This document shows positions 37,131 to 48,738 of a stretch of DNA of 64,000 bases, one piece after another. The stretch comes from Aquilaria yunnanensis (lineage: Eukaryota > Streptophyta > Magnoliopsida > Malvales > Thymelaeaceae). The notes under the pieces were generated by a model. It was given only the letters and a program-made list of their open reading frames with translations, was not told where the DNA came from and ran no database searches. The translations under genes and the position numbers were made by a program. The DNA lies in NCBI GenBank assembly GCA_039654915.1, contig CM077594.1, positions 94,936,893 to 95,000,892 of the forward strand, read 5' to 3'. The stretch's first letter is position 1. Each line of letters starts with the position of its first letter.

Positions 37131-38171
37131 GTGTTAAATACCATGGTATACTGTTTACTTCGAGTATGCATTACGCGGTATAAATTTTTTTACATTTTGT
37201 CATTTTACCGCATGGTATACCGTGGTATTTTTGTATGCATTTTGTATGCATTTTGTTAAAAAACCGCTACACACCACATGATACATATCGTAGTATTTTA
37301 TTTTTTGTGGCTATTTTTTTCATTTTTTTATTTTACATCAAAATATCATAAATATATAAAACATTTAAATATAAATAATACACATATCATAAAATAAACA
37401 TATACTTTTATTTTGCTTTGTTACTTTTCTTAGTTAATATAAAAATTTAATGAATAGTAGCAGTTTGAAGGTCCCAACATGGGTTCAATCGGTGATAGTG
37501 ACTCTGTGGTATATGAATCATATGGATATCTACAAAAAATGTCATCATCTCTAAACGAACGTTCATCATCGGCCCCAATATTTTTCAATAATCTATTTGG
37601 TGATAAACATCACATTTTTAGTCACAACATGGTGTTAAATAATATCTCTTAATTAGATTTTTAGTGCATGTTACCCAAACTGAATATTACTCTCATTTGC
37701 AAATTTTTTTGACCCAAAACCAAAATTTCATGACGTGAAATGAATATGTTGCTTTTCCAGAACAAGTTAGCAAAAAAGTGTCATACGTTAAGCCACCTAG
37801 GAACTTAATGTGGTATTAGAAAATGTAATGTTATTATTAAAGTATTATTTTTTTCTCTTATATCAATAAATTAGTTTTTTTAGTATTATTTATTTTTCTC
37901 TATATATAACATTTTTTAAATATTTTTTTATATTAAAAAAATATATTCTATCATATATATTTTATTTATATTTGAAAATTTATGATGAGAAAAATTAGAA
38001 TACATATAAAATGTGTAAAAATAAATTATTGAACAAATTATGTTATCTTAAAATAATATTTTTAACTTTTTTTTTTTTGTAAAAACGGTAACAATATACG
38101 GTGCGGTATATCATGCAGTACACCTTAAAAATTTGAGGTGCGGTATACCTAACGGTAATGGTATTTAACAC
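37131..38171 (-). mobile_element. 1.04-kb non-autonomous TIR element
   Basis: It opens with GTGTTAAATACCAT and ends with the exact inverse ATGGTATTTAACAC, reading into TAATGGTATTTAACAC. Subterminal GGTATACCG-type repeats occur at both ends and the middle is AT-rich and non-coding. A related, truncated copy lies in opposite orientation at 7663-8360. No clear target-site duplication is visible in the immediate flanks (CTCACGCATA on the left, TTTGCCCC on the right). The superfamily is undetermined. Confidence 0.72.
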
Positions 38172-40740
38172 TTTGCCCCACCCATTCTTCATCCAAACCT
38201 GCCACTGCCCATCGCCACCCTTTGAAGTGTTGTCACTCCGCCACGACCTCCATCACCATCTCAGGGTTACACAATATGTCTAGCCACAACTTTTGCTTTG
38301 CTGGCTTGCACGTAAGTCGACCTCGCCTACCTCCTTGTCACCTACAACAGAAGTCCCCAAGATGAGGCATAGGGGCCAAATTGGAGCCCAAATCAAATGC
38401 CTTTGGGATTGGCAGTGAAGATCTAAAACCAGTTGTTGTCTAATCTTCGATATTATGAACCAATTGAGAATTCTTCTTCAATCGATCAGTTTTAGCTCTG
38501 ATTGATCGATCTCCCCATTCAAGCTGGTCTTTCCTCGAAATAATACACTTTAGATTGAAGAAGAATTCTGATTACTTTGTTTCCTATATGTGTATTTGAT
38601 TCACTAATTGATTGTGTTGTTTTGTGACTCATTGATACTTACATCAGAGAGGAGATGGACGACGATGATGAGATAGTGAGATTGGGAGCCTTTAACTTGA
38701 AGGCTGTTCAATGGTTTAATTTGGATCTTAATGTCATGGTGGTGTCGTTGCCGATTACTCACAAAAAAAAAGTTGCCACCAAGGAGTTCATCAAGAATCA
38801 ATTCAAGGATTTGCAAGATCATTTGTAGAGGCATGTGTGAACTGTGATTTCTTTAGTCCTACTAGTTTGAATCTGGGTTTATCCTTTCACTGTTTGGGTT
38901 CATATAAACGAAAAAAATCCTTGTGATTGGCTTTGTTTAGAGTGGTTTTCTGGGTAACCCCCTTCATCTATGAATCTAGGATAGTGAAGGCCGAGTATGG
39001 TAAGGGAGAGAGGGAAAGGGAGATAGTGGTTGAAGCGATATATTTATTAGGTTAATGGTGATTTGAGTGGGAATAAGAAAATGTGGACCAATGTTGTCAT
39101 TTTTTCCCACAATTTCATCACATTTAATTGTAAAATTAACGGAATGACCATAATCAAGATAAAAATATGGTGATTAAAGACTTTAAGAGAACGAAAAGAA
39201 GGTTAATGACCCATTTAGGACAACAGTAAAAGGTTAGGGACTGCAATTGAGTTTTACCCTTTTCCAAAATCAATCTTTTTTCTCTAAGGCCGAAAATAAT
39301 AAATTTGCAACTCATGTTTTGGTTCGGGACAAAAATTTACAACTAAAACTATAGTATGGTACTAAGTATGTGTCACTAATGTTACAATTTGGGGTGGTTT
39401 GTGCCATTAACCATTTAACATATAACGAAACGCAGGAAAATTATTAAGCATTGAAATTTTAGGATAATTTTGTAACTTTCAAAGCTATAGTTATGGAACT
39501 TGTTCAATTTTTTAAAAAAATTTATTTTTTTGGGAAACAAAGGACAATTTTTTTGAAAAAAGGAAAACAAATAAAAGTATGAAAACCCTTTTTTCAATGT
39601 TTTTTAAAACATATTTTTAAAGTGTGAAACACATTGAGTCATGACATTTATATTTTATTAAAAATAACATTTTAGAATTTTAGAATTATGAAAAATAAAA
39701 CTTAGATAAAATTTTCGGAAACAAAAAAACACAGAAAAAAAAAAGAAAGATTACCGAATTGCAATTAATTTTTGCTTTTTCAAACATATATAAATATAAA
39801 AATATTTTCGCTCACAAGAAAAGAAGAAAAAAGTAATATTATGTGAAGTCCTAAGATTTACCCGGTAAATTTCCCTTCGATTCCGACTGATATTTTTTCG
39901 CTTCGTCGACCCGAAACCCGTCAGGTAGCGGCTGCCGGCGGCTGAGGTAGTCTTTTGTTTGCTTCGAGCCACTAGTCAACGGTCCTTCCCCTGCCCTGCG
40001 GTTTACGTTTACTCTTCTTGTGCATTTGGCTCTGCTTCATGTTTCTCCTTCCCTGCTCTGCTTTGTGGCTTTCTGGGCTCTGTCCGAGTATTGTTGATTT
40101 CATGTGTAGCCTAAGTTCTCTAATTAAATATTTGCAGCGTATGTCTCCCGCCAATTACTCAAACCCGGGGCTCCCAAAAGAACATGACGGTTGGCCTAAT
40201 GTCTCTTCATCAATAGCTTGCAGGTTCCTCTAAGAAACGGAATGAAATTATAGGATAATGGTGTGCCTGCTTCATAGGAAGGAAGAGCTATATAGCATGG
40301 TTAAGTAGTTCTGCAAGCCTCTCTGCTTCAAGTTCTTTAGCTTCCTTAATTACAAATATCAGTGGCAGCTAACAAAAACAGTAAGGCAACAACATTCACT
40401 GAATCAGATGAGATCGAATGGTGATGATATTTTAACTCTTTAGCTTTCATAATTACAGAGTAATGGGAGTTTGATTGGAGATTCTCGCTCTCCTGTAGAG
40501 GGAATATACAGTAAATTTAATACGATGATTTAAGAACAAAGGGGCTATATTTCCTACAAAAATTACAGTTTATTTTCACTGCCTAGATTATCCTGACTCA
40601 CTATTTTTTCTTATCAAGTAATTGTATTGACCCAACTTATTATTCTTGTAACGTATCAAGTATCAACCCGATGGAGAAATCCTTGTGGAAACAGGGTCCT
40701 GCAAAATTGCAGTATTCTAGTAAACAACGTGTATCTGGAC
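38172..40740. other. Interval downstream of the CCT gene with small orphan frames
   Basis: Besides the 57-codon frame at 38655, a GC-richer island at 39.85-40.2 kb has short frames on both strands, including a basic minus-strand peptide starting MARSKQKTTSAAGSRYLTG. I cannot assign any of these. No RNA gene was recognised. Confidence 0.3.
38655..38828 (+). CDS. Small 57-codon ORF, exon-like, unknown
   Basis: The ATG frame starts MDDDDEIVRLGAFNLKAVQW and ends KNQFKDLQDHL before TAG. Its composition is protein-like and an acceptor-like TTACATCAG lies a few bases upstream. It could therefore be a last exon or a pseudogene fragment rather than a complete gene. I know of no family match. Confidence 0.28.
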   Translation: MDDDDEIVRLGAFNLKAVQWFNLDLNVMVVSLPITHKKKVATKEFIKNQFKDLQDHL

Positions 40741-40744
40741 CAAG

Positions 40745-43528
40745 TTAGATCCAGGACTGGATTGGATAATTGCATTTGAAGGAGTTCACACCAGTTATAT
40801 GAGCAAATATGTCCGCCGAATCCACCATATCCTCCTCTTCTTTCACACATACCTGTACCAGCACACATGCAGGCGGATGCAATTATTAAAACATCCAATT
40901 CTTACAGGAAAACATGAGCAAGGTCAAGCTCCTCCTCTATTCTCTTTCCAAGACTCTACGAGGACAGCTTGGTGGGGGTGGGGGGAATGCATAGAATAAG
41001 AGAGCAAAGCTTACCTCTTCTTCGTCATCGTCTTCATGGTTGCTTGAAGCTGTCCTAGTGGTCTCTCCATAATCATCGTTCTTCGCAAATCTTCCTCTTA
41101 CTCTTGGTCTGCTATCTGCTAGTGTCTTTCTGCATGCATACTGCAATTTGATGGAGGAATTAAGTTCATGGTATAGAATATCTCAGATTGCTTTTGTTTA
41201 TTAAGAGGGACAAAGCGTCATATTTACAGAATGCAACGGAGAAAGAACCTTGATTTTCTTGCTGAAGTTTCTTTCATTCCTCTTCTTCATATACCTACTG
41301 ATCTTCTCCTTTCTTTGCTCAACGGAGAGTTTCCCGACTTTGTTGAAAGCTGGATCTTCCAAACTTGTGATCTCTGCTGTTAAAGGTGTACAACCAGGAA
41401 CTCCAGTAACTAGTTGTTGGCTCTCACCGCTGAGAGCCTTCCACAAACAAATAATTGCAGAAACAAGTTAAATAGATGCCTTTTTCTGACTGAAAGGGAA
41501 AATTTGCAAAAGAGTTCTCTGTTTACCTGTAAGTCAGCAGGGTTGAAAATACGCTGGAGAGGAGTTGGACAGAAAATTCTACCATTATCACCCTGAAATT
41601 CCAGTTCTTGTGGGTGCATTTCGGTTCCACTGAGGAGTCCCAGAGAAAATAGTCCAGGACCGTCAGCAGATAATGCCGCTGTCATTGTCGAAGCAGGCAT
41701 GAATGTTGCGGCTATGGAGGGAGGGAGCAAGGAACAGGAAGGAGAAGAAGGGTTTAAAGGCATAAAAGAAGGAACGGAAGACAGGCAATCTTCTTCAAAC
41801 ACAGAAGGCAATGGAGGTCCCATGAGAGGGGGAACATGGTCAGAGGCAGAGTATTCTGTTATTACATCTATCACAGCATCAGTCAATGGTATTTGTTGTT
41901 GCTGATTTAAGGACAGGTCAAATTGGTCGGGCTGCTGATTTTGCTGGCCTGTCAAGAACGGAGGAAGAACAGTTGAAAATTGAGGGGATGACGAGAAATC
42001 AATGGAAGCAGAAATGTCGTTATCGATTTCATCTGGGGAGTCGAAGATTAGGGACAAGCTGCTGCTGCTATTGAGGGTGGTGCCAGTTGTGGTGGTGGTG
42101 GTGGTGGTAGTAATAGTGTTAGTAGGGGTGGCAGAGTTTGTGTTGCCGGTGCTTTCTTGGTAGTTATTGCTATTGAGGTTGTCTGCCTCTTGGGAGATGT
42201 TGAGGTTGGCGGTGGCATAAGATGAGCTCTCCTCGTAACAGCCATTAGAAGGGGAATTGACCTCTGAAGTTTGCAGGGTTTCTGAGAAGAGTTCAGGGTC
42301 ACAGAAATCAAAGATTGGACCTCTAGTTGGGCTTGATAGGTCATCCTGCGAGACAAAAGCACTCTTAGTTAAGGCCATGACTCAAACTATGTGACCACAA
42401 GGCGCGACGATGAAAAGAAACTGAGTCACACATCTATCAGTTAAACTTGATTGCATTTAGTATTGCAATGAAAACGAAACATGGCACAACACGACACGAC
42501 ACCGGAAATCGAGAATGCTCTCTTCCTAAGGTGCCTGAAACTGGGAATCCCATAAAAATCAAACCCTAGATAGCTCATGGTGATGTTTGTGGTTTCTGGG
42601 TGGGCACCTTCCTTAAGTGTGGGATAAAACAAAAGAGAGCTCCAAAGTTGGATGGTCTAATTGTGTAAGGGAAACCAAGTGTTTTTTTTTATGCACCATG
42701 TGAAGAGTGGGAGGAGAATTACCCATTGTTGGCAAGAAAATCAGCATATTTAACAAAGCAAACAGTTTAGTGCCCTTCTCTTTTGGGGCCCGGGGGTCAA
42801 AATTAAATAAAGCAACGTAACTGTCAAATTCCTCTAGTACCCAAATGGTGCTGTTAGGCACTTGGATAAACAATCAAGACCCTAAAGATAAAAAGCATCG
42901 CAATTTAGAAAGCTAGCAAGAAGCACGAAAAGCCACTTATTCTATAGTGATCAAAAGAATGACGAAAGCTGAAACAAGTACTACTTCTCCCAAGTCCTTT
43001 TTTTTTTTCTTTCGTAAAGAAAAATATGCAGGAGAGCCTGTCAGAACGCTGTTTAGGAAATGATGCCCCTAAGAAAATGACTGTTTGAAAGAGACATGGT
43101 TCGTGGCGAGCACAAAAGTTTCCATACCCAGCCGTCAAAGAAGATGTGTGAAGTTGACAATAGACATGTATCAATTCGTTCCCATTTTATTGCCCTTCTT
43201 ATTCACTCCTTCAACTTGTTCTAACAGAGGCATGAAAACGATGGAAACACTCCAAGAGGAACATTTCCTATTTTCATCTTTCAATCAATCCAAACTCATC
43301 ACAAGAAAAAAAATAAGAAGAAAAATTTCATAATAGTTCATGCAATATGTATATATATAACAGAAAGACTGCCTAATAATAATAAAGAGATGATGGTGCA
43401 ATATTACGAACATGCATGCAAAAGAGCAGGAAAAATAGAACCATATATGTCCATATAGGCAAGTTACGGAATCTGGAAATTACAATGGGAAGCTGCAGCT
43501 CCAGGGGATGAATCACGTCTTGCAACAT
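40745..43528 (-). CDS. CCT-motif protein (CONSTANS-like C-terminal motif, no B-box)
   Basis: Probable nuclear regulator: the CCT motif of CO, COL and TOC1 proteins mediates nuclear localisation and binding to NF-Y or DNA. Five coding exons: 43484-43528 (15 codons, starts MLQDVIHPLELQLPI), 41527-42345 (273), 41249-41437 (63), 41015-41140 (42), 40745-40852 (36 with stop), all phase 0, giving 428 aa. Exon 2 is acidic and Ser/Thr/Pro-rich with a run of nine Thr and Gln-rich stretches. The CCT motif spans residues ~329-372 (QRKEKISRYMKKRNERNFSK, then YACRKTLADSRPRVRGRFAK), split by intron 3. The C-terminus is VKEEEDMVDSADIFAHITG then NSFKCNYPIQSWI, conserved in this subfamily. An in-frame Met at 42378 would skip exon 1, but a 3' splice site (TCTCGCAG) lies between it and the acidic region. 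No zinc-finger B-box is present. Confidence 0.9.
42080..42117. repeat. Triplet repeat encoding poly-Thr in the CCT protein
   Basis: A GGT/GTG triplet tract on the plus strand is read as a run of Thr codons in CCT exon 2. It is likely length-variable. Confidence 0.75.
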
Positions 43529-43914
43529 CCTTCCTATATATTTCTATACCGAAAACTCAGAACTTTCTAAGAGATTTAAATGTTAGAGGCTTTTGTAATA
43601 CAGATTATTGGAAAAAGAACAGGAAAGAAAAAAGAAGAAAAAACTGAAAACGGTTTTGTTCACTGATCAAGAACACCCTTTTGTGAGCTGGAAATGTAGG
43701 ACTAGTTTCAACAAAAGGGAGACACCCATTGAAGGGAGGAGAGAAGAAGAGACAAGACAGAAATTAACGAGAGGGTTTTGTTTTTTTTCTTTTCTGGGTT
43801 GTTTTGGTTTGGTTTGTAGAGAGAGAAAGGTGCTTGTCTGATAAGAAAAAACGTTTGCAATTTACCTAGGAAAATGGAAGGCATAGCTGTGTCAAAAGCT
43901 AAGTTATATATAGT

Positions 43915-43922
43915 TGGTTTCG
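43915..43922 (-). promoter_or_regulatory. TATA box of the CCT gene
   Basis: TATATATA lies ~390 bp upstream of the predicted ATG, implying a leader of about 350 nt that is rich in pyrimidine tracts. Confidence 0.5.
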
Positions 43923-44045
43923 GGCGTCCCATAACCGGCTGCCACCGCGGCGCTCTTTTGCGTCAACCCGAAGGTTGCGCATGGCCGAGAGTTTATTTTC
44001 TGCCACCGTGGACCTTGTCAGGTCCTGCCACATCAGCCATCACTG

Positions 44046-44054
44046 ACACGTGGC
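44046..44054. promoter_or_regulatory. G-box/ABRE-like element
   Basis: ACACGTGGC sits ~130 bp upstream of the CCT gene TATA box. It has the CACGTGG core bound by bZIP/bHLH factors (ABA or light responses). The function is inferred from the motif alone. Confidence 0.4.
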
Positions 44055-44109
44055 TCCTTGTTCCGGGGCTATTATCCAATAGACGAAAAAAAGGTCCGAG
44101 GGTCCGACT

Positions 44110-46570
44110 GAAATAGAGTTGACCAAGCCCCGGCCAAAATTTCCGCCGTATTTCTGAAAGTTATTGCAAATGATATCTACAGTCCTTATTTTTCTTGAAT
44201 TCTTTCTTTTCGGATCTCAATCTTTTTATTTGTTCAACATGAGTACCTGAGTTCAATCTTTCGTTCGCCGCATTGAAATTGGAATAGTCGACGAATGATT
44301 TGGTCAGGTACGTAAAGGAGTTGTTGCCTACTTGCTTTTGCCCTTGCCCTTATCCTTATCAGATTAGAATATAGCACAGCATAGTTTGAGATTATTATCA
44401 AATGATTTGGGCATTGTTGCACAAGATAACAATGAAGTTAATGTCACTTGATTCCAAATCCAATCATCCGACAGTCAACGAGCTTTGCACAGAAGATTTT
44501 GACCGACTGAATAAAATCAGGGACTTAATTTTCTTTCACTTTCATTTTATTTTGTACCGAAAACGAATACGAATATAAACATTAATAACAAATCTATTCC
44601 AACCGAGAAATATATATATCCAATGTGTTATCACAGGACATGTAACTGAAACTAAGACAAATTCTGCTTCCGTCCAAAAATATTTAATCTCTTTTTATCA
44701 GAAGTTTTGTAGCTCAAAATGAAGGTGGTCACGAAGCATATATTTGTTGCAGATAATCTTTTCTTTTTCTTCTTAGTGCCGTTGAGTTTTTATTTATTTA
44801 TTTATTTATTTATTTGTAAAACAAATTGTGTGTGTCCGAGAGTACTTCCCTGGAAATAAAAAACCACTCCAAATTCTTCATTCCTGATTTGAGATGGTAT
44901 AAAATACCCCTGTTTTGTGAACAAAAATAGTAGTATTAAATTATGCCTAGGCATGTGACGATTGTTGAACCAGACTTCTAAATGCTAATGATTTCTCTAC
45001 CTGAAAAGTCCAAGTCTGTAAATAGTGTTTCAATTAATGTTGTTTTTTGAGAGAAAAGAAAAATGCTCTTCTTCACAAATTTATAGCTTCATCAAATTTT
45101 TGCATTAGTTCGAATGAAAAGGAAGCTCTCCTACTTGCTTCGTGTGTGTGAGTGTATATATGTATGTGTATAATGATCCTTCCCATATTATGTTTTCTCT
45201 AATGGATACTATACGAGATTCAATATTTTTTAGGTAAAAAACTTATTCAGTTCTAAAATTTTGATCACTTTTCTATTTAAATTTTAAAACTTTTTAAGTT
45301 TTCATTTAAATTCTAAAAATTTCAAAACATATAAACAGTTAGTCTTAAACTGTTAGATAACTCATAAAGTTTTAAGGCTTAAATAAAAAAATGGCTAAAG
45401 TTTTATGACTGAATGTGTTCTTTTTTCTTTTCTTTAAAAACATTAATCTTTTCGCATGCAGATGCCTTGACTCCAACTTGCATTTGCGTAGCTAGCTAGC
45501 TCAATATCCTCCATTGAGTTTGAGCTTGCAATTATCTTGCTCCCTTATGAATTTAAACCCGTATCCTTACAAATTGAATCAAGTTAAAGATGCCTGAACA
45601 AACTTTTTGTAAATCAAAGAAAATTTTAAAATTACGATTCTGGCTCCAGTGGACGAAGAGAATCCAAACTGGTAAAGAGAGCTAGGAAGGGAAACTAGAA
45701 AAACATCTCAGCAGATTTGCCTTTGCCTGCCACAAACCGCGTCTCTCCCACTACCACTGTTCAATTTTCTGTTTAGTTGGGGTAAAAGTAAAAATAAACA
45801 CATGACTGTACACATGGGCAGAGCCAGAAAATCATTTTAATAGAAGCAATTAAAATTATTTTTATGCATTTTATAATGAGTGATATCATTATCAAAAAAA
45901 TTATTGGGTCATAATGAATATTTTTAAAAAAAATTTATACAATTTGTATAATTTTTTCAAAATTCGGTGATGAACTCATTTATACATAGCACCACCCTGT
46001 TCGTTCATGCCAATGCCATATATCTCTAGCATTCAACAAAATTGCACTTACCCCTCGGAGTTAGATCATCTCATGCCAGCCGAATTCCATTCACGAGAGC
46101 TTCCATTTTCCCTTTTCAATATGCGGCATGAAAGTGGTTAGCATTTCTCTTCCTCTGCTGGAACAGGCACCCTAAAAGCGAAACCTTTGCCTGCTTGGAA
46201 TATATGGTTGATTTTATTTGCTTCCCCCATCCACCGCCAATCATCTCATGGTGCTTCACTACTCTAGGAGGAGCCTTAGCTAGCTACTTATATTCTTCAT
46301 TATTTATTTATATTATTATATTCCCATATTTCCGCTTTAATTAATCTGTATTTTTATTATTTAATTTATTATCTATCTGATCCATTCATCCAACTTTTTA
46401 TATAGCTGATGTCCATCGATCGGAGGCAAGAAGATTAAAGAAGGGAAAAAGCAAAAAGGACCTTATTTACTTATTTCTTTTATCCTTGGCCCCTTTTCTC
46501 ATTTCCCCGCTAGTTGATGGGAGAAAATCGTTTGAGCTGGCTGCCTCGAAACGATGTCTATGGATTTGGG
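44110..46570. other. Intergenic DNA upstream of the CCT gene
   Basis: AT-rich, with a (TTTA)n microsatellite at about 44789-44815. No supported gene. Confidence 0.45.
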
Positions 46571-46576
46571 GCCGAA

Positions 46577-47245
46577 TAACATAACAGGAGATTTTATTTC
46601 CAATATTCCTAGCGGAGCTCTGCCATCCAGCCGGCATGGTCATATTAAATTCAAATTGCGCTCATTTATTAGTATTTATTTACTTATGTCAGCGAGATGG
46701 GAAGGATCGAGTACGAAATCCCCTTTTCCTTATTTTAATTTTTCAACTAACTTTGTTGCTCCTTTTAGTATTCAAGCCCAACGACGAGGCTCAAGATTCA
46801 TGACTTGGCCACTCGGTCGCCTTTCCTTTGCCTCCGCTTTGCGTGGTCAAGCTTCAAAGTTCAAACTGGAATTGAGTCCACCTTTATGCTTTCAGTTCAA
46901 CGATATATACATATAATCAAAATGACAAATAATTGGCTATCAGAGAATGAGAATCTAGAAAGAGGAGGAAAATAACAGCAAAAAATTTTAGGACTCAAAT
47001 AGAAAAATTTATGTTATGTTTAGTTTCAGATATTTTTTTCATTTTGCTAGAAAATTTTTTAAAAATTAGAAAATGAAAAGAAAACATGTTTAGTTAAATT
47101 ATTTTTTTTTCACTTTTCTTAGAAAATATTTTTTTAATTTATAAAGATATAAAAAATATTATTTTTATTGTTTTTCAAATTTTCTAACCCCTGTCTCTCG
47201 CGTTCTCTATCCCTCCCGACTCGAGACTTTCAGATCTCTCCCGAG
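46577..47245. repeat. 669-bp tandem duplication, copy A
   Basis: This unit runs from TAACATAACAGGAGATTTTA to TTTCAGATCTCTCCCGAG and is immediately followed by copy B. It includes AGCGGAGCTCTGCCATCCAG, ATTTACTTATGTCAGCGAGA, GCCCAACGACGAGGCTCAAG and AATTGGCTATCAGAGAATGA. A 120-codon open frame (46554-46916) crosses it but shows no domain. Confidence 0.85.
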
Positions 47246-47449
47246 TAACATAACAGGAGATTTTATTTCCAATATTCCTAGCGGAGCTCTGCCATCCAGC
47301 CCCCAGCCGGCATGATCATATTAAATTCAAATTGTGCTCATTTATTAGTATTTATTTACTTATGTCAGCGAGATGGGAGGATCGAGTACGGAATTCCCTT
47401 TTCCTTATTTTAATTTTTCAAGTAACTTTGTTGCTCATTTTAGTATTCA

Positions 47450-48276
47450 CAAAGTTATGTTTGACCTACACGTTCAAGGGAGGAATAAATATCAATAATA
47501 ATAATCTAAAAATTTTAAGTCATAAATTTATGTTTATTGATTAAAATTTTGAGTTAAGTTTTTTTTTATGTTATGTTCTTATCATTAAAACTATTAATTA
47601 TGATCAAAACATAAAATTGTGAAACATAATATTGTACATTATTTGAAATGATAGATATTTGTTTGGTGATTAAAGAATAATTGACTAAAACATTTTATCT
47701 CTTATCAATTTAAATTCCAATTTTTAATATAGATAAAAAATTCACTTTTAATTTTAGGAATTATTGACCAAATCACTTCATTAAACCATAGAGCTTTTTC
47801 TTTTTACATTTACTACGTTAATGGTAACCAATGTTTTACTTTAGAAGTAATACATCATAAAAAAATATAAAATTGTGTTGAATTTATATTAATCAATGCA
47901 TGGTTTAACTATTAATATAGTAAAGGTAAAAGAAAAAGAAAACAAATAAATTGATTAAAGTTATTTCATATTAAATACCAAAAGCGGGCGACAGAAAGCA
48001 AAAGTCAGGGAGCATTAGGGCAGAAGTGAAACATCTAAGGACCAAAATAGGGGAAATACCAAAAGCTGGGGACAGAAAGCGAAAGTTGGGGAGCATTAGG
48101 GCAGAAGTGAAACATCTAGGGACCAAAAAAGGGGTTTGATCATAGTTGGAAGAAGTAATAAGAAAAAAAAGCAGCAGCGCATGACTGCATGAGGGACGAA
48201 GGGCAAAATCGTCCATACATTGTTCATCACTGTAATTCAAACAGTGAAGCCTTCACGGCTTTTAGAATATAGTTTA
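47450..48276. mobile_element. Putative insertion inside duplication copy B
   Basis: This ~827-bp segment is absent from the equivalent place in copy A. TTTTAGTAT precedes it and TTTTAGAAT lies near its other end, which could be a diverged 9-bp target duplication. It is AT-rich and carries an 81-bp tandem repeat near its right side. No transposase or clear terminal inverted repeats are visible. Confidence 0.5.
47976..48136. repeat. 81-bp tandem repeat (two units)
   Basis: Unit 1 at 47976-48056 and unit 2 from 48057 share TACCAAAAGC, GACAGAAAGC, GGGAGCATTAGGGCAGAAGT and GAAACATCTA. The minus strand reads as a repetitive peptide with no known domain. Confidence 0.85.
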
Positions 48277-48738
48277 AAGCCCAACGATAAGGCTCAAGAT
48301 TCATGACTTGGCCACTCGATCGCCTTTCCTTTGCCTCCGCTTTGCGTGGTCAAGCTTCAAAGTTCAAACTAGAATTGAGTACACCTTTATGCTTTCAATT
48401 CAATGATATATACATATAATCAAAATGACAAATAATTGGCTATCAGAGAATGAGAATCCAGAAAGAGGAAGAAAATAATAAGAAAAAGTTTTAGAACTCA
48501 AATAGAAAAGTTTAGGCTGTGTTTAGTTTCAGAAAATTTTCCTATTTTTCTGGAAAATTTTCTAAAAATTAGAAAATGAAAAGAAAACATGTTTAGTTAA
48601 ATTATTTTTTTTCACTTTTCTTAGAAAATAGTTTTCTAATTTATGAAGATATGGAAAATATTAGTTTTATTGTTTTCCCAGTTTTCCAACCCCTCTCTCT
48701 CCGGTTCTCTATCTCTCTTGACTTGAGCCTTTCGGATC

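Larger units (their letters stand above)
47246..48738. repeat. 669-bp tandem duplication, copy B (interrupted)
   Basis: Copy B repeats copy A in the same order in two blocks, 47246-47449 and 48277-48738, separated by an unrelated ~827-bp insert. The blocks differ from copy A by scattered substitutions and a 6-bp insertion (near CCAGCCCCCAGCC). Confidence 0.83.

Noticed and set aside
41699..42362. Frames antisense or frameshifted to the CCT gene (e.g. a Pro-rich 104-codon frame)
   Set aside because: They arise from the Thr/Ser/Pro repeat codons of the true exon.
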